Below, in pieces: positions 1 to 8,194 of a stretch of DNA of 39,407 nucleotides. The DNA is from CAZRZN01 sp964604565 (GTDB lineage Bacteria > Pseudomonadota > Alphaproteobacteria > Rhodobacterales > Rhodobacteraceae), in NCBI GenBank assembly GCA_964604565.1, contig CAZRZN010000011.1, forward strand, positions 1 to 39,407. Direction: 5' to 3'. The position numbers were made by a program, and so were the translations under genes. The notes under the pieces are model-generated. The model saw only the letters and a program-made list of their open reading frames with translations, ran no database searches and was not told where the DNA came from. Position 1 is the first letter of the stretch; every line of letters starts with the position of its first letter.

Positions 1-216
1 CCCGTGGGCGATCCCCGCGGCCACGTCACGACCAAGGCTGTCACTGCCCAGAAGGTAGCCGTTTTCCCCGGGGGGCGACATCGGCTGCCCCGCCAGACTG
101 AAGGGATCTTCGGGAAAGAACAGGCTGGCGGTCGCGGCCATGAAGGTGATCAGCAAGAGGATGATCAGCCCGACGACGGCGCCCCGGTTGCGGGCAAAGA
201 GTTTCCAGAATGTCAT
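1..216 (-). CDS. Dipeptide/oligopeptide ABC transporter permease, DppC-like (3' part cut by window edge)
   Basis: Second inner-membrane permease of a peptide-type ABC importer; only the first 72 codons lie in the window. The ATG (214-216 on the plus strand) follows the stop codon of the DppB-like gene by 3 bases. The translation opens with a short cytoplasmic stretch (MTFWKLFARNRGAVVG), one hydrophobic helix at about residues 15-35, and then a periplasmic part containing the GSDSLGRDV motif typical of DppC/OppC proteins (the usual form is G-T-D-x-x-G-R-D). Order and spacing fit a binding protein, dppB, dppC operon. Family assignment is strong; the peptide transported cannot be read from the sequence. 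Confidence 0.88.
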   Translation of the reverse strand, partial: MTFWKLFARNRGAVVGLIILLLITFMAATASLFFPEDPFSLAGQPMSPPGENGYLLGSDSLGRDVAAGIAHG

Positions 217-219
217 GGC

Positions 220-1206
220 TCAGCCCACCTCGATACGCGGGTCGAGCGTCGAATAGACGATGTCGACCACAAGATTTACCGCCACCACCAGAAGCGCCGA
301 CAGCAGAAAGATACCCAGAAGCAGGTTCAGATCGCGTGCGAACAGCGCCTCGAAGGCCAGCATCCCCAGACCGGGCCACGCAAAGACGGATTCCACGATG
401 ACCGATCCGCCGATCAATGCGCCGACCTGCACACCGGCCATGGTCACCACGGGCAACAGGGCGTTTCGCAGGACATGCACGAACATGATCCGGTTTTCTG
501 TAACGCCCTTGGCGCGGGCGGTCGTGACGTAATCCTGTCCGGATTGCTCCAGCATCGACGCCCGCATAAGGCGGGTGTAAAGGGCCAGGTAGAACAACGA
601 CAGCGTGATGGTCGGCAGCACAAGATGCCGCGCTATGTCCCAAACGCGGTCCCAACCTTCGTAGAACATGGCAAAGTTTTCCATGCCCGAGGTCGGAAAC
701 CAGCCCAGATTGAGGGAGAAGACGACGATCAGCATCAGCCCCACCCAGAAAAGCGGCGTGGCGTAGGTGATCAGCGCAAAGATCGAGATCGCGGTATCGC
801 GCCAGGTGTTCAGCCCCATCGCGGCGACAAGGCCAAGGACGATGCCGAACCCGACGGCCAGCGTGATGGTGGAAACCATCAGCAAAACGGTGGGCATCAG
901 GCGGTCCACGATGAGCTGGCTCACCGGCATGTCGTGACGGAAGGAATAGCCAAGGTCCAGAACCATGACATTCTTGAGATAGATCGCCAGCTGCACCGGC
1001 AGCGGCTTGTCGAGGCCGAATTTCGCCCGAAGTTCGGCCATGTATTCCGGGGTCGCGGATCCAGCCTCACCGGCCAGCACGTCGACAGCATCCCCTTCTG
1101 CCAGTTGCAGGAGGAAGAAGTTGAGGATGATGATGGCCAAGACGATCGGAATGGCCTGAAGAAGGCGCTTGCCGACGTAACGAAGGCGCCGAGTAAAATG
1201 AGACAC
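220..1206 (-). CDS. Dipeptide/oligopeptide ABC transporter permease, DppB-like
   Basis: Inner-membrane channel subunit of a peptide-type ABC importer, 328 residues, normal for DppB/OppB. It begins with the family's N-terminal pattern (a basic start, then a helix at about residues 12-34 and a large periplasmic loop containing the LRAKFGLDKPLPVQ element). Further helices follow, with the cytoplasmic EAA loop around ARAKGVTENRIMFVHVLRNA (about residues 230-250), where the ATPase docks. The C-terminal DIVYSTLDPRI is a DppB signature. It lies 62 bp downstream of the binding-protein gene, separated by a strong hairpin, and 3 bp upstream of the DppC-like gene. It is therefore likely part of one transcript with the binding protein, expressed at a lower level. 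Substrate unknown. Confidence 0.93.
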   Translation of the reverse strand: MSHFTRRLRYVGKRLLQAIPIVLAIIILNFFLLQLAEGDAVDVLAGEAGSATPEYMAELRAKFGLDKPLPVQLAIYLKNVMVLDLGYSFRHDMPVSQLIVDRLMPTVLLMVSTITLAVGFGIVLGLVAAMGLNTWRDTAISIFALITYATPLFWVGLMLIVVFSLNLGWFPTSGMENFAMFYEGWDRVWDIARHLVLPTITLSLFYLALYTRLMRASMLEQSGQDYVTTARAKGVTENRIMFVHVLRNALLPVVTMAGVQVGALIGGSVIVESVFAWPGLGMLAFEALFARDLNLLLGIFLLSALLVVAVNLVVDIVYSTLDPRIEVG

Positions 1207-1227
1207 GTTGCAAGTTCCCCTGTGCTT

Positions 1228-1254
1228 GGCACCGGCCCACGGGGGGCCGGTGCC
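1228..1254 (-). terminator. Perfect 11-bp hairpin between binding-protein and permease genes
   Basis: GGCACCGGCCC (1228-1238) and GGGCCGGTGCC (1244-1254) are exact reverse complements with a 5-nt loop. The hairpin starts 14 nt after the stop of the binding-protein gene in the direction of transcription and has no T-run. It is more likely a 3'-end stabiliser or partial attenuator, raising binding-protein mRNA over permease mRNA, than a full terminator. The structure is seen directly; its role is inferred. Confidence 0.55.
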
Positions 1255-1268
1255 GTGCCGTTGTCAGA

Positions 1269-2864
1269 TCAATCGTCGATCCATACCTGATCGAAAGGCC
1301 CGTAAGCGCCCAACGCCGAGGTCGCGTGATCTTTCAGCTTTTCGTTGTAAACGGTCAGGAACTCCATCTCGAAGAGGTTCGCCACCGGCATGTCCTCTGC
1401 CAGAATGTCCTGCACTTCGCCGTAGATTTCGGCGCGCTTTTCCGCGTCAGGTTCCTGCGCACCGGCTGCGAGCAACGCATCCAGTTCCGGGTTCGAATAC
1501 CGCGAAGAGTTCACGAAATGCGTGCCCTGACGGATCTGGTCCGTTCCGTAGTGACGGTGGACGCCCAGCACCGGATCCGGCAGCTGGTAGAAGTAGTTCA
1601 CCGTCATGTCGAAATCGTAGTCCGCGTAGACCCGGTTCAGCCAGGTCGGCACGTCCTCATAGCGCAGTTCCAGATCGATGCCGATCTCGCTCAGCGCCTG
1701 CTTCAGGTATTCACCAGCCCGGCGCCAGTCTTCGCCGTAGGGGATCAGATCGACCACGGCGCTGGCCCGGATGCCATCTTCGTTCGGGGTGATGCCTGCC
1801 TCGTCCAGCAATGCAATCGCGCCTTCGACGTCGGCATTGGGGGTATAGACAGAGGGTTGCGGCTTGTAGAGGCCGGTTGCGTCAAAGTTGCTCGACAGGG
1901 CCGAGGTGGCCGGTTCGCCATAGCCGAACCAGATGTTCTCGATCAGGAACTCCCGGTCGATTGCCAAGGAGACCGCCTCGCGGATGGCCGGATTGTCGAA
2001 CGGCGGCTCTGTTGTATCGAATTCGATCAGGGCCATCGGGTTGATCATGGAATAGCCATCGGTCGTGACCGAAAATTCATCCATGTCCCGCAGGCGCACT
2101 GCGTCGATGTTGGGGATGGCGCCATAGGCACCATACATCACTTCGCCGTTTTCCATGGCGGCCGTCCGCGTCGAGGCGTCCGGAATGAATCGGCCCACGA
2201 TGGTGTCAAGGTAGGGCAGGCCCGGCTTCCAGTAGTTCTCGTTCTTGTCGAGGCGGATATACTGGCCCTTGCGCCATTCGACGAACTTGTAGGCGCCGGT
2301 TCCGACAGGGTTTGTCGCCAGATCGGAATTGCGCGGATCGGTGCCTTCGAGCAGGTGCCTGGGCACCATCGGGCTTTCATATCCCGACAGTGCGCGGAGC
2401 ATGTAGGGCGCCGGATTGGCGAGGTTGAAAACCGCCGTGTAGTCATCCGGCGTATCGATGGACGTCACTTCGAGGAAGGAGTTCGGCCCGCGCGGGTGCA
2501 CCTTTTTCAGGACTTCCATCACGGAATACTGCACGTCGGCAGAGGTGAAGGGTTCGCCGTCGTGCCAGGTCACGCCTTCGCGCAGGTTGAACGTCACGGT
2601 CTTGCCGTCTTCGCTGACCTCATAGCTCTCCGCCAGTGCGGGAACGATATTCAGATCGTTGTCATAGTCGAAAAGACCGTCGTAGATCTTGGGTGCGACC
2701 AGCCCGATCGGGCCGGACGTCGACAGAAACGATGCCATCGAGGGTGGTTCCGGCTGGACAATGTAAACCATTGTTCCTCCGGCTTTTTGTGCGTCCGCAG
2801 GTGCGGCGGTCATTGCCAATGCGATGGCGCACACCGTCGCAGTTGCCAAGCTCCTAAAGCTCAT
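1269..2864 (-). CDS. Peptide-type ABC transporter substrate-binding protein (SBP family 5)
   Basis: Periplasmic solute receptor of 531 residues. The chosen ATG (2862-2864) is preceded by a near-perfect Shine-Dalgarno sequence (AAGGAGGT) and gives a clean Sec signal peptide, MSFRSLATATVCAIALAMTA, with cleavage near APADA/QKAGG. A longer upstream start would put 29 unrelated residues before the signal. The body has family-5 hallmarks: GLFDYDNDLNIVPALAES near the N-terminus, FNLREGVTWHDGEPFTSADV, NPVGTGAYKF, and a central NPAIREAVSLAIDREFLIE. It is followed by a hairpin and by DppB/DppC-like permeases. A gamma-glutamyltransferase gene lies upstream on the same strand, which hints at glutathione or gamma-glutamyl peptides as cargo, but this is only context. 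Glycoside or opine substrates are also possible for the family. Confidence 0.93.
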   Translation of the reverse strand: MSFRSLATATVCAIALAMTAAPADAQKAGGTMVYIVQPEPPSMASFLSTSGPIGLVAPKIYDGLFDYDNDLNIVPALAESYEVSEDGKTVTFNLREGVTWHDGEPFTSADVQYSVMEVLKKVHPRGPNSFLEVTSIDTPDDYTAVFNLANPAPYMLRALSGYESPMVPRHLLEGTDPRNSDLATNPVGTGAYKFVEWRKGQYIRLDKNENYWKPGLPYLDTIVGRFIPDASTRTAAMENGEVMYGAYGAIPNIDAVRLRDMDEFSVTTDGYSMINPMALIEFDTTEPPFDNPAIREAVSLAIDREFLIENIWFGYGEPATSALSSNFDATGLYKPQPSVYTPNADVEGAIALLDEAGITPNEDGIRASAVVDLIPYGEDWRRAGEYLKQALSEIGIDLELRYEDVPTWLNRVYADYDFDMTVNYFYQLPDPVLGVHRHYGTDQIRQGTHFVNSSRYSNPELDALLAAGAQEPDAEKRAEIYGEVQDILAEDMPVANLFEMEFLTVYNEKLKDHATSALGAYGPFDQVWIDD

Positions 2865-3364
2865 CTTCAGTACCTCCTTGTCAGGAAATGTGCAGTTTTT
2901 TGGTTCGCTTGCACGTGGCGTCAAGCTGACCAATTCCGCCCGGCAAGACAAGGTCTACAGGGGGACTTTGAAGCGCATTTTGCACGCAATGGCATCGCTC
3001 CTACGCTATTTGCCTGTTTTTTTAGCGACTTAATTGTGAATGCTGAACTCAAGATTTGATTGGCCGGAGGCGATTTTTACGTCGCCGACCGCCCGTTTGC
3101 GCTATCATTTTGTGAGTTTCACGACCGAAATTGCCGCTTTTGACCTGCGATTCTGGTTTCACGCCATGATGATGGGCTGCGCCCTCAAGCTCCGCGTCAA
3201 GGGGCGGCGCCTCTTGCTGCCGCCGGGCCGGAGGCTGCCGGCCCGACGTGATCCATGTCTCTGAATGCCCCGCGCCAAGACGCACAAAGGGCACGCTTTG
3301 GTTTCAAGGTGCCCCTTCTGCGTGCCGCAATTTGCACGGGACGTTCGACGCCGAAGCGTTCGTG
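2865..3364. other. 500-bp intergenic region upstream of the peptide-binding protein
   Basis: No gene is supported here. The part nearest the binding-protein gene (about 2870-3070) is distinctly more AT-rich than the surroundings, with a run of seven T on the plus strand at about 3018-3024. It probably holds the binding-protein promoter on the minus strand, though I cannot name convincing -35/-10 boxes. A small plus-strand hairpin (GGCGA...TCGCC) sits near 3070-3087. The part nearer the transferase gene holds the triple palindrome described separately (3174-3245). Short frames in both directions lack good start sites and family resemblance. Confidence 0.6.
3174..3245. repeat. Cluster of three consecutive small palindromes, REP-like
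   Basis: Three perfect inverted repeats follow each other: GGGC-TGC-GCCC (3174-3184); GGCGGC (3203-3208) with GCCGCC (3219-3224); and CGGGCCGG (3224-3231) with CCGGCCCG (3238-3245). The GC-rich cluster sits between the transferase gene and the peptide-transport genes. Its style resembles the element near 23111-23142 and the dispersed intergenic palindromes I recall from Rhodobacteraceae genomes. It could also end or weaken transcripts coming from the transferase gene. The palindromes are seen directly; membership of a dispersed family is inferred. Confidence 0.55.
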
Positions 3365-4960
3365 TCAGAAGCCGACCGCGTGCCCGTCCTTGCGGGGTTC
3401 GGAGCCCCCGGCGTAGATGCCGTTTTCCTGACGGGCAATCAGTTGCGCGCCGCCAAAGCCAAAGGCATTGTCAGGCGCTTCCATCGCCAGATCGTGGCCC
3501 ATCGCGGCAAGACGGTCGAGCGTCGTCTCCGGCAGCGTCGTCTCGCAGGCGACGCCCAGACCGTCCGTCACGCGCCAGCGTGGCGCATCCGCCGCCATCT
3601 GCGGGTCTTGATCCCATAGCTGGGTGCGCAGCGTCATTTGCAGGTGACCTTGCGCCTGCATCGGGCCGCCCATCACGCCAAAGCTCATGGCGGGTTGATC
3701 TCCGCGCATCAGAAAGGCGGGGATGATCGTGTGGAACGGACGCTTGTTCGGTGCCACCACGTTCTGACTGTCGGGATCGAGCGAGAAACCCGCCCCGCGG
3801 TTTTGCAGGTGAATGCCCGTCCCCGGGACGCACACTCCGGATCCGAAACCGGCGTAGTTCGACTGGATGAAGGACACCATCATGCCGGAGGCATCGGCGG
3901 TGCTGAGGTAAACCGTGCCGCCCTGTTTCGGTGCGCCCGCATGGAAATTCGTGGCCCGGTTGGGGTCGATCAACCTTGCCCGCTGGGCAAGATAGCCCGG
4001 ATCAAGCATGTCCTCCGGCGTGATGCGGGTCATGTGATCCAGATCGCCGACATAGGTCAGCGTGTCCCGCAACGCGAGCTTCATCGCCTCGATCTGAAGG
4101 TGAAAGGCCTGAGGGTCGTCGGCATCCAGATCGCGGATATTCGTCTGATCGAGGATCCCCAACGCCATCAGCGCGGCAATCCCCTGGCCGTTCGGGGGGA
4201 TTTCGTGCAGCGCCACGTCGTCGAACCCCTTAGATATGGTGCCGCACCAGTCGACCTGATGCGCGGCAAGATCCGAAACCCGCAGCGCCGCGCCATGTTC
4301 GCGCGCGAAGGCTTCCATCGCCTCTGCCAGTTCTCCCTCGTAAAAGGCGGCCCCCTTGGTCTCCGCGATCAGACGCAGGGTGCGCGCGGTGGCTGGATTT
4401 GCATAAAGCTCCCCGGCAACCGGCGCACGGCCATTCGGCATGAAGTTCTGGGCAAAGCCGGGTTGGTCCGCCAGTGCTTCGGCGCCGCGCGCCCAGAGGC
4501 TGGCGATGACCGGAGAGACCGGGAAACCGTTTTCGGCATACCCTATGGCAGGTTCGAAAAGCTCTGCGAAGGGCAGCTTGCCGAACCGGTCCGACAGGGC
4601 GACCCAGCCCTTGACGACCCCGGGGACCGTGACGCTTTCCCACCCGCGAAATGGCATCGCGTCCTGCCCGGCAAAGCGATCTGCCGTCCATGCCGCCGGC
4701 GACCGGCCCGACGCATTCATCCCGTGCAACTCCTTGCCGTCCCAAAGGATCGCGAACCCGTCGGACCCCAGACCGCATCCCGTCGGCTCGACCAGTGTCA
4801 GCGTGACCGCAGTCGCGATTGCGGCATCCACCGCGTTCCCCCCTTTGGCCAGCATGGACAGTCCTGCCTGCGCCGCCAGTGGCTGGCTGGCGGCGACCAT
4901 GTTGCGGGCGAGCACCGTAGACCGGCGGGACGGGTAGTGGTGATTGGCGCGCAGTTGCAT
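3365..4960 (-). CDS. Gamma-glutamyltransferase family protein (Ntn hydrolase)
   Basis: Autoprocessing N-terminal-nucleophile enzyme that cleaves or transfers the gamma-glutamyl group of glutathione and related amides; cephalosporin-acylase-like relatives exist. The 531-residue precursor shows GNAVDAAIATAVTLTLVEP (41-59), the substrate-arginine region MNASGRSP (R86), and the processing and nucleophile site GGTVYLSTAD with Thr349 as expected catalytic residue. It also has the small-subunit motifs NYAGFGSGV, PGTGIHLQNRG and GGPMQAQGHLQ. No signal peptide is visible, unlike the periplasmic E. coli Ggt, so it probably acts in the cytoplasm like the YwrD-type branch. Downstream on the same strand, after a 500-bp gap, is a peptide-type ABC importer, a context compatible with import and breakdown of gamma-glutamyl compounds. 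Exact substrate uncertain. Confidence 0.92.
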   Translation of the reverse strand: MQLRANHHYPSRRSTVLARNMVAASQPLAAQAGLSMLAKGGNAVDAAIATAVTLTLVEPTGCGLGSDGFAILWDGKELHGMNASGRSPAAWTADRFAGQDAMPFRGWESVTVPGVVKGWVALSDRFGKLPFAELFEPAIGYAENGFPVSPVIASLWARGAEALADQPGFAQNFMPNGRAPVAGELYANPATARTLRLIAETKGAAFYEGELAEAMEAFAREHGAALRVSDLAAHQVDWCGTISKGFDDVALHEIPPNGQGIAALMALGILDQTNIRDLDADDPQAFHLQIEAMKLALRDTLTYVGDLDHMTRITPEDMLDPGYLAQRARLIDPNRATNFHAGAPKQGGTVYLSTADASGMMVSFIQSNYAGFGSGVCVPGTGIHLQNRGAGFSLDPDSQNVVAPNKRPFHTIIPAFLMRGDQPAMSFGVMGGPMQAQGHLQMTLRTQLWDQDPQMAADAPRWRVTDGLGVACETTLPETTLDRLAAMGHDLAMEAPDNAFGFGGAQLIARQENGIYAGGSEPRKDGHAVGF

Positions 4961-5377
4961 GTCGGCTCCTTGTGATCATGTCGGCGAGTTCAGGACAGCA
5001 GGACGCGTCCGGTTTCCGTCCGGTGCCTTTTCATGACAGTTTTCGCCCGCGTCCAGTGGTTTTTGAACACGTGTCCGGGTGCGAAGCGGCCCGCGACCAC
5101 AGGTTTTTGTCTCGCAGAGACCTCGGATGCTTTGATAGGCGTCTTCCCCTCGGAGGGGCCCAACATGTTTTCGGGCGGGCCTTGGGATTGCGCAGAAGGC
5201 GGCTCCTGCGGCCATTCCGCGGTCTGCATTTCAAGCCCGCGGTGGCCCTGTTGTTCATGGCCATCTGCATCTGGCTTGAGAGGCTGCGACCTATGCGCGC
5301 CAGCGCCCTGAAAACATTGTTTTGAGAAATACCTTTATTAGGCTTCGCACTGAAAACCAGTGGGCAAGGGAGGTGTC
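4961..5377. other. 417-bp divergent intergenic region
   Basis: This separates the minus-strand transferase gene from the plus-strand FnrL-like gene and must hold both promoters. Visible structure: a direct repeat of GTCCGGT near 5009-5027, a compact palindrome CCCCTC-G-GAGGGG (5146-5158), an AT-richer stretch at about 5310-5345 probably containing the promoter of the regulator gene, and a small inverted repeat CACTG/CAGTG (5348-5352, 5358-5362) just before its ribosome site. I see no TTGAT-N4-ATCAA FNR box. Several short frames of 79-117 codons overlap each other on both strands, have arginine/proline-rich random-looking translations, and are not called as genes. Confidence 0.5.
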
Positions 5378-6130
5378 ATGAGCGCGGATAGTAAAAATCA
5401 ACAGTATGATGCCCTGCCGCACTGCGCTGATTGTATGATCCGCGTGACAGGGGTGTGTTCCGGGGCGACGGCGGTCGATCTGCGCGCGTTGGAGCAGGCC
5501 AAGGTCTACCGGCGCTTCGGACCCGGGGAAACCATCGCGTTGGCGGGATCGAGGATGACCCATATCGGAACCGTCATGAGCGGTGTCTGCACGCTTGCGC
5601 GCACGCAGGGGCGCGGGACGCGTCAGATTGTCGGTCTTTTGCAGCCGGGGGATTTTCTTGGCCGGCCATGGCGCACCATCAGTCCCTTCGATGTGGAGAC
5701 GGCGACGGCTGTCGAGCTATGCGGTTTTCGTCCGGCAGTTTTCGAAGGATTGTTGGACCGCATGGATGGGCTGCGGCGCCGAATGATGGAGATGATGCTG
5801 GACGAGCTTGACGCCGCGCGAAGCTGGCTGACCATCCTCGCCCGAAAGACGGCGCGGGAAAAGCTCGCCAGCTTGCTGGTCAATATGACGCTTCGGCAGA
5901 ACACCGCGCCTTTGCGGGGCAAGCCGTGCCGCGTGGACATCATGCTGAGCCGCGAGCAGATCGCCGATCTCTTGTCGATGACCTTTGAGACCGTGTCGCG
6001 GCAATTGACGTCGCTGGCGCGGGAGGGGTTGATCCTGCCTGTGACCCGCCGCGTCTTTGATGTGCCGGATCTGCACGCGTTGATGCAGGCGTCGGGAGAA
6101 GATGCGGATGGCGGCTTTTTCCACGTTTGA
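5378..6130 (+). CDS. Crp/Fnr-family regulator, FnrL-like, with Fe-S cluster cysteines
   Basis: Transcription factor expected to sense low oxygen through a 4Fe-4S cluster and bind DNA as a dimer. The ATG at 5378 has a good ribosome site (GGGAGGT); a GTG 18 nt upstream is in frame but lies across that site. The 250-residue protein has Cys16, Cys19 and Cys27 (C-x2-C-x7-C, the spacing I recall for Rhodobacter FnrL) and a fourth cysteine at 115 in VELCGF. A cyclic-nucleotide-type beta-barrel spans about 40-130, followed by a dimer helix. The helix-turn-helix has recognition residues E204-T-V-S-R208, the E..SR pattern of FNR. It stands directly upstream of an ABC importer operon and may control it, but no FNR box is visible. 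It may be a paralogue of the main FnrL rather than FnrL itself. Confidence 0.9.
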   Translation: MSADSKNQQYDALPHCADCMIRVTGVCSGATAVDLRALEQAKVYRRFGPGETIALAGSRMTHIGTVMSGVCTLARTQGRGTRQIVGLLQPGDFLGRPWRTISPFDVETATAVELCGFRPAVFEGLLDRMDGLRRRMMEMMLDELDAARSWLTILARKTAREKLASLLVNMTLRQNTAPLRGKPCRVDIMLSREQIADLLSMTFETVSRQLTSLAREGLILPVTRRVFDVPDLHALMQASGEDADGGFFHV

Positions 6131-6317
6131 GGTGGCTCTTTATCTGCGAAATCTTTATCAATCGCACAAAATATGGGCGAAGTGACTGGAATCTGCTATT
6201 GAAATGGCGTTGAAATGGATGTGCCATTGCCTTGTCGGGCCGTCGCCCGGTGCGGGATGTTCCGCTTGGCAGGATTGTGGCGCACCATTTCGCGCGACTG
6301 CAGACAGGGAGAATACA

Positions 6318-7325
6318 ATGCTGAAACGAACCCTCGCGGCCTTTGCCGCGACTGTTTCGCTCGCCGGGGCGGCGGTGGCGCAAACAGAGATGCCCTTTGC
6401 GCTGGACTGGAAATTCGAAGGCCCGGCGGCGCCGTATTTCGTTGCCGTCGACAAGGGTTATTTCGAGGCTGAAGGCCTGAACGTAGAGATTTCGGCCGGG
6501 CAGGGGTCGCTGGATGCGATCCCGAAAGTGGCCACGGGCGCCTTTCCCGTGGGATTTGCGGACATCAACTCGCTGATCAAATTCCTTGACCAGAATCCCG
6601 GGGCACCGGTCACGGCGGTTATGATTGTTTATGACAAGCCGCCCTTTGCGGTCGTCGGTCGCAAGTCCCTCGGCGTCGCGGTGCCCAAGGATCTCGAAGG
6701 CAGCGTGCTGGGGGCGCCGCCGCCGGATGGTGCCTGGGCGCAATTCCCCGCCTTTGCTTCCGCCAACGATCTGGACATGAGCAAGATTACCGTCGAGCCG
6801 GTCGGTTTTCCCACGCGTGAACCGATGCTGGCAGAGGGCAATGTCGACGCGGTGACGGGCTTTTCCTTCTCGTCCTATCTGAACCTCGTGCGCCTTGGCG
6901 TGCCGGAAGACGACATCTCGACCATCCTGATGGCGGACTACGGCTTGCAGCTTTATGGCAACGCCGTGATCGTGAACACCGACTTCGCGGCCGAGAACCC
7001 CGATCTCATCACAGGGTTCCTGAGCGCCATTGCGATGGGCTGGAAGGATGCCATCGCGGATCCGGCCATGGCGATCGAAAGCCTGATGGACCGCAACCCC
7101 GCCGCCGATGCCGCGCTTGAACAGCGCCGTCTGGAACTGTCGATCGAGGCCAATGTGCTGACCGACTATGTCGAGGCCAATGGCATGGGCGGGATCGACG
7201 CCGCGCGCATGGAAGAGGCGCTGGGCCAACTCGCAGAAACCTACGAGTTCCAGAACACGCCGGATGCCACGCTGTATTTCACCGACGCCTATCTGCCCGA
7301 CGCCTCGGCGCGGATGCTGAAGTAA
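6318..7325 (+). CDS. ABC transporter substrate-binding protein, NMT1/SsuA/ThiY-like
   Basis: Periplasmic receptor of 335 residues. The ATG at 6318 follows an AGGGAG ribosome site and starts a signal peptide (MLKRTLAAFAATVSLAGAAV) cleaved near AVA/QTE; the frame extends further upstream but without signal-like sequence. The mature protein opens with ALDWKFEGPAAPYFVAVDKG followed by YFEAEGLNVEI, the standard N-terminal pattern of the NMT1/THI5-like and SsuA families. A mid-protein PTREPMLAEGNVDAVTGF stretch matches the second lobe. Family members carry sulfonates, taurine, thiamin pyrimidine precursors, riboflavin or nitrate; nothing in the sequence decides between them, and no TPP or FMN riboswitch is visible upstream. 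Followed by a strong hairpin and then the ATPase and permease genes. Confidence 0.92.
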   Translation: MLKRTLAAFAATVSLAGAAVAQTEMPFALDWKFEGPAAPYFVAVDKGYFEAEGLNVEISAGQGSLDAIPKVATGAFPVGFADINSLIKFLDQNPGAPVTAVMIVYDKPPFAVVGRKSLGVAVPKDLEGSVLGAPPPDGAWAQFPAFASANDLDMSKITVEPVGFPTREPMLAEGNVDAVTGFSFSSYLNLVRLGVPEDDISTILMADYGLQLYGNAVIVNTDFAAENPDLITGFLSAIAMGWKDAIADPAMAIESLMDRNPAADAALEQRRLELSIEANVLTDYVEANGMGGIDAARMEEALGQLAETYEFQNTPDATLYFTDAYLPDASARMLK

Positions 7326-7331
7326 GAAATG

Positions 7332-7369
7332 ACGGCCCGCGGGTGCCATGGCTGCCGCGGGCCGTTTTC
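7332..7369 (+). terminator. Hairpin with short T-run after the NMT1-type binding-protein gene
   Basis: ACGGCCCGCGG (7332-7342) and CCGCGGGCCGT (7355-7365) form a perfect 11-bp stem with a 12-nt loop, ending in TTTCT. It begins 6 nt after the stop codon. Because the ATPase gene follows within 20 nt on the same strand, this is probably an attenuating terminator that lets only part of the transcription continue into the transporter genes. Confidence 0.7.
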
Positions 7370-7387
7370 TGTCAGGAGCCTGCCCCC

Positions 7388-8194
7388 GTGTCGCAACCGC
7401 TGATCGAGATCAAAGGCGTCAAACACGCCTACAAGACACAGGCAGGTCCGTTGCCGGTGCTGGACGGATTGGAACTGAGCGTTCCTGAAATGGGCTTTGT
7501 CGCCGTGGTCGGGCCGTCCGGATGTGGCAAATCCACCCTGACGCGGTTGATCGCCGGGCTGATGAAACCCGATGCGGGCGAAGTCTGGCTGCACGGAGAG
7601 CGCGTGACCGGGCCGAAATCGACCGTCGGGATGGCCTTTCAGAACCCCGTCCTGCTGGAATGGCGCACCATCCTCCAGAACGTCATGTTGCCGTTGGAAA
7701 TCGTCTCGACCGGAATGCCCCGCCGCGCGCAGGCCGAACGGGCGCGGCATCTGCTGGCGCTGGTCGGCCTTGAGGGGTTCGAGGACAAGCGCCCCAGTGA
7801 GCTGTCGGGCGGGATGCGACAGCGCGCCTCGCTTTGCCGTGCCATCGTGCACAAGCCCGAAGTTCTGATCCTTGATGAGCCGTTCGGCGCGCTGGATGCC
7901 TTCACCCGCGAAGACCTTTGGCAAACCATGCACAAGGTCAAGGCAGAGGAACCCTTTACCGGTGTGCTGATCACCCATGACCTGCGCGAGTCGATCTATC
8001 TTGCGGATCAGGTGGTGGTGCTGTCGGGGCGTCCGGCACGCACACAATACGTGATGGATGTGCATTTGACCGGAGAGCGCGACATCGAGCATCTCTACAC
8101 GGCGCAGAGCGCGGACGCGTTGAAGATCCTGCGCCATCAGATCCAGATCGCGCAGGGCCGCACACCCGCTTCCGAGCAGGAGGCGGCTGAATGA
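7388..8194 (+). CDS. ABC transporter ATP-binding protein, TauB/SsuB-like
   Basis: Cytoplasmic ATPase, 268 residues, that powers the adjacent importer. The GTG at 7388 has an AGGAG ribosome site 9 nt upstream; an in-frame ATG at 7349 lies inside the hairpin and has no site. Motifs in order: Walker A GPSGCGKST, Q-loop MAFQNPVLLEW, signature LSGGMRQR, Walker B VLILDEPFGALDA, and H-loop LITHDL. The family is that of the TauB/SsuB/ThiZ nitrate-sulfonate-type ATPases. The last codons overlap the start of the permease gene by 4 nt (ATGA), typical of coupled translation. Confidence 0.95.
   Translation: MSQPLIEIKGVKHAYKTQAGPLPVLDGLELSVPEMGFVAVVGPSGCGKSTLTRLIAGLMKPDAGEVWLHGERVTGPKSTVGMAFQNPVLLEWRTILQNVMLPLEIVSTGMPRRAQAERARHLLALVGLEGFEDKRPSELSGGMRQRASLCRAIVHKPEVLILDEPFGALDAFTREDLWQTMHKVKAEEPFTGVLITHDLRESIYLADQVVVLSGRPARTQYVMDVHLTGERDIEHLYTAQSADALKILRHQIQIAQGRTPASEQEAAE

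Noticed and set aside
4..1290. 428-codon plus-strand frame
   Set aside because: Antisense to the DppB/DppC-like permease genes, which carry clear family motifs; its His/Gln/Arg-rich translation is typical of a GC-rich shadow frame.
4972..5325. Overlapping 79-117-codon frames between the transferase and FnrL-like genes
   Set aside because: Several compete on both strands, with no ribosome sites and random-looking composition; the region is needed for two promoters.
5940..7349. 469-codon minus-strand frame
   Set aside because: Antisense to the NMT1-type binding-protein gene and the end of the FnrL-like gene; no motifs.
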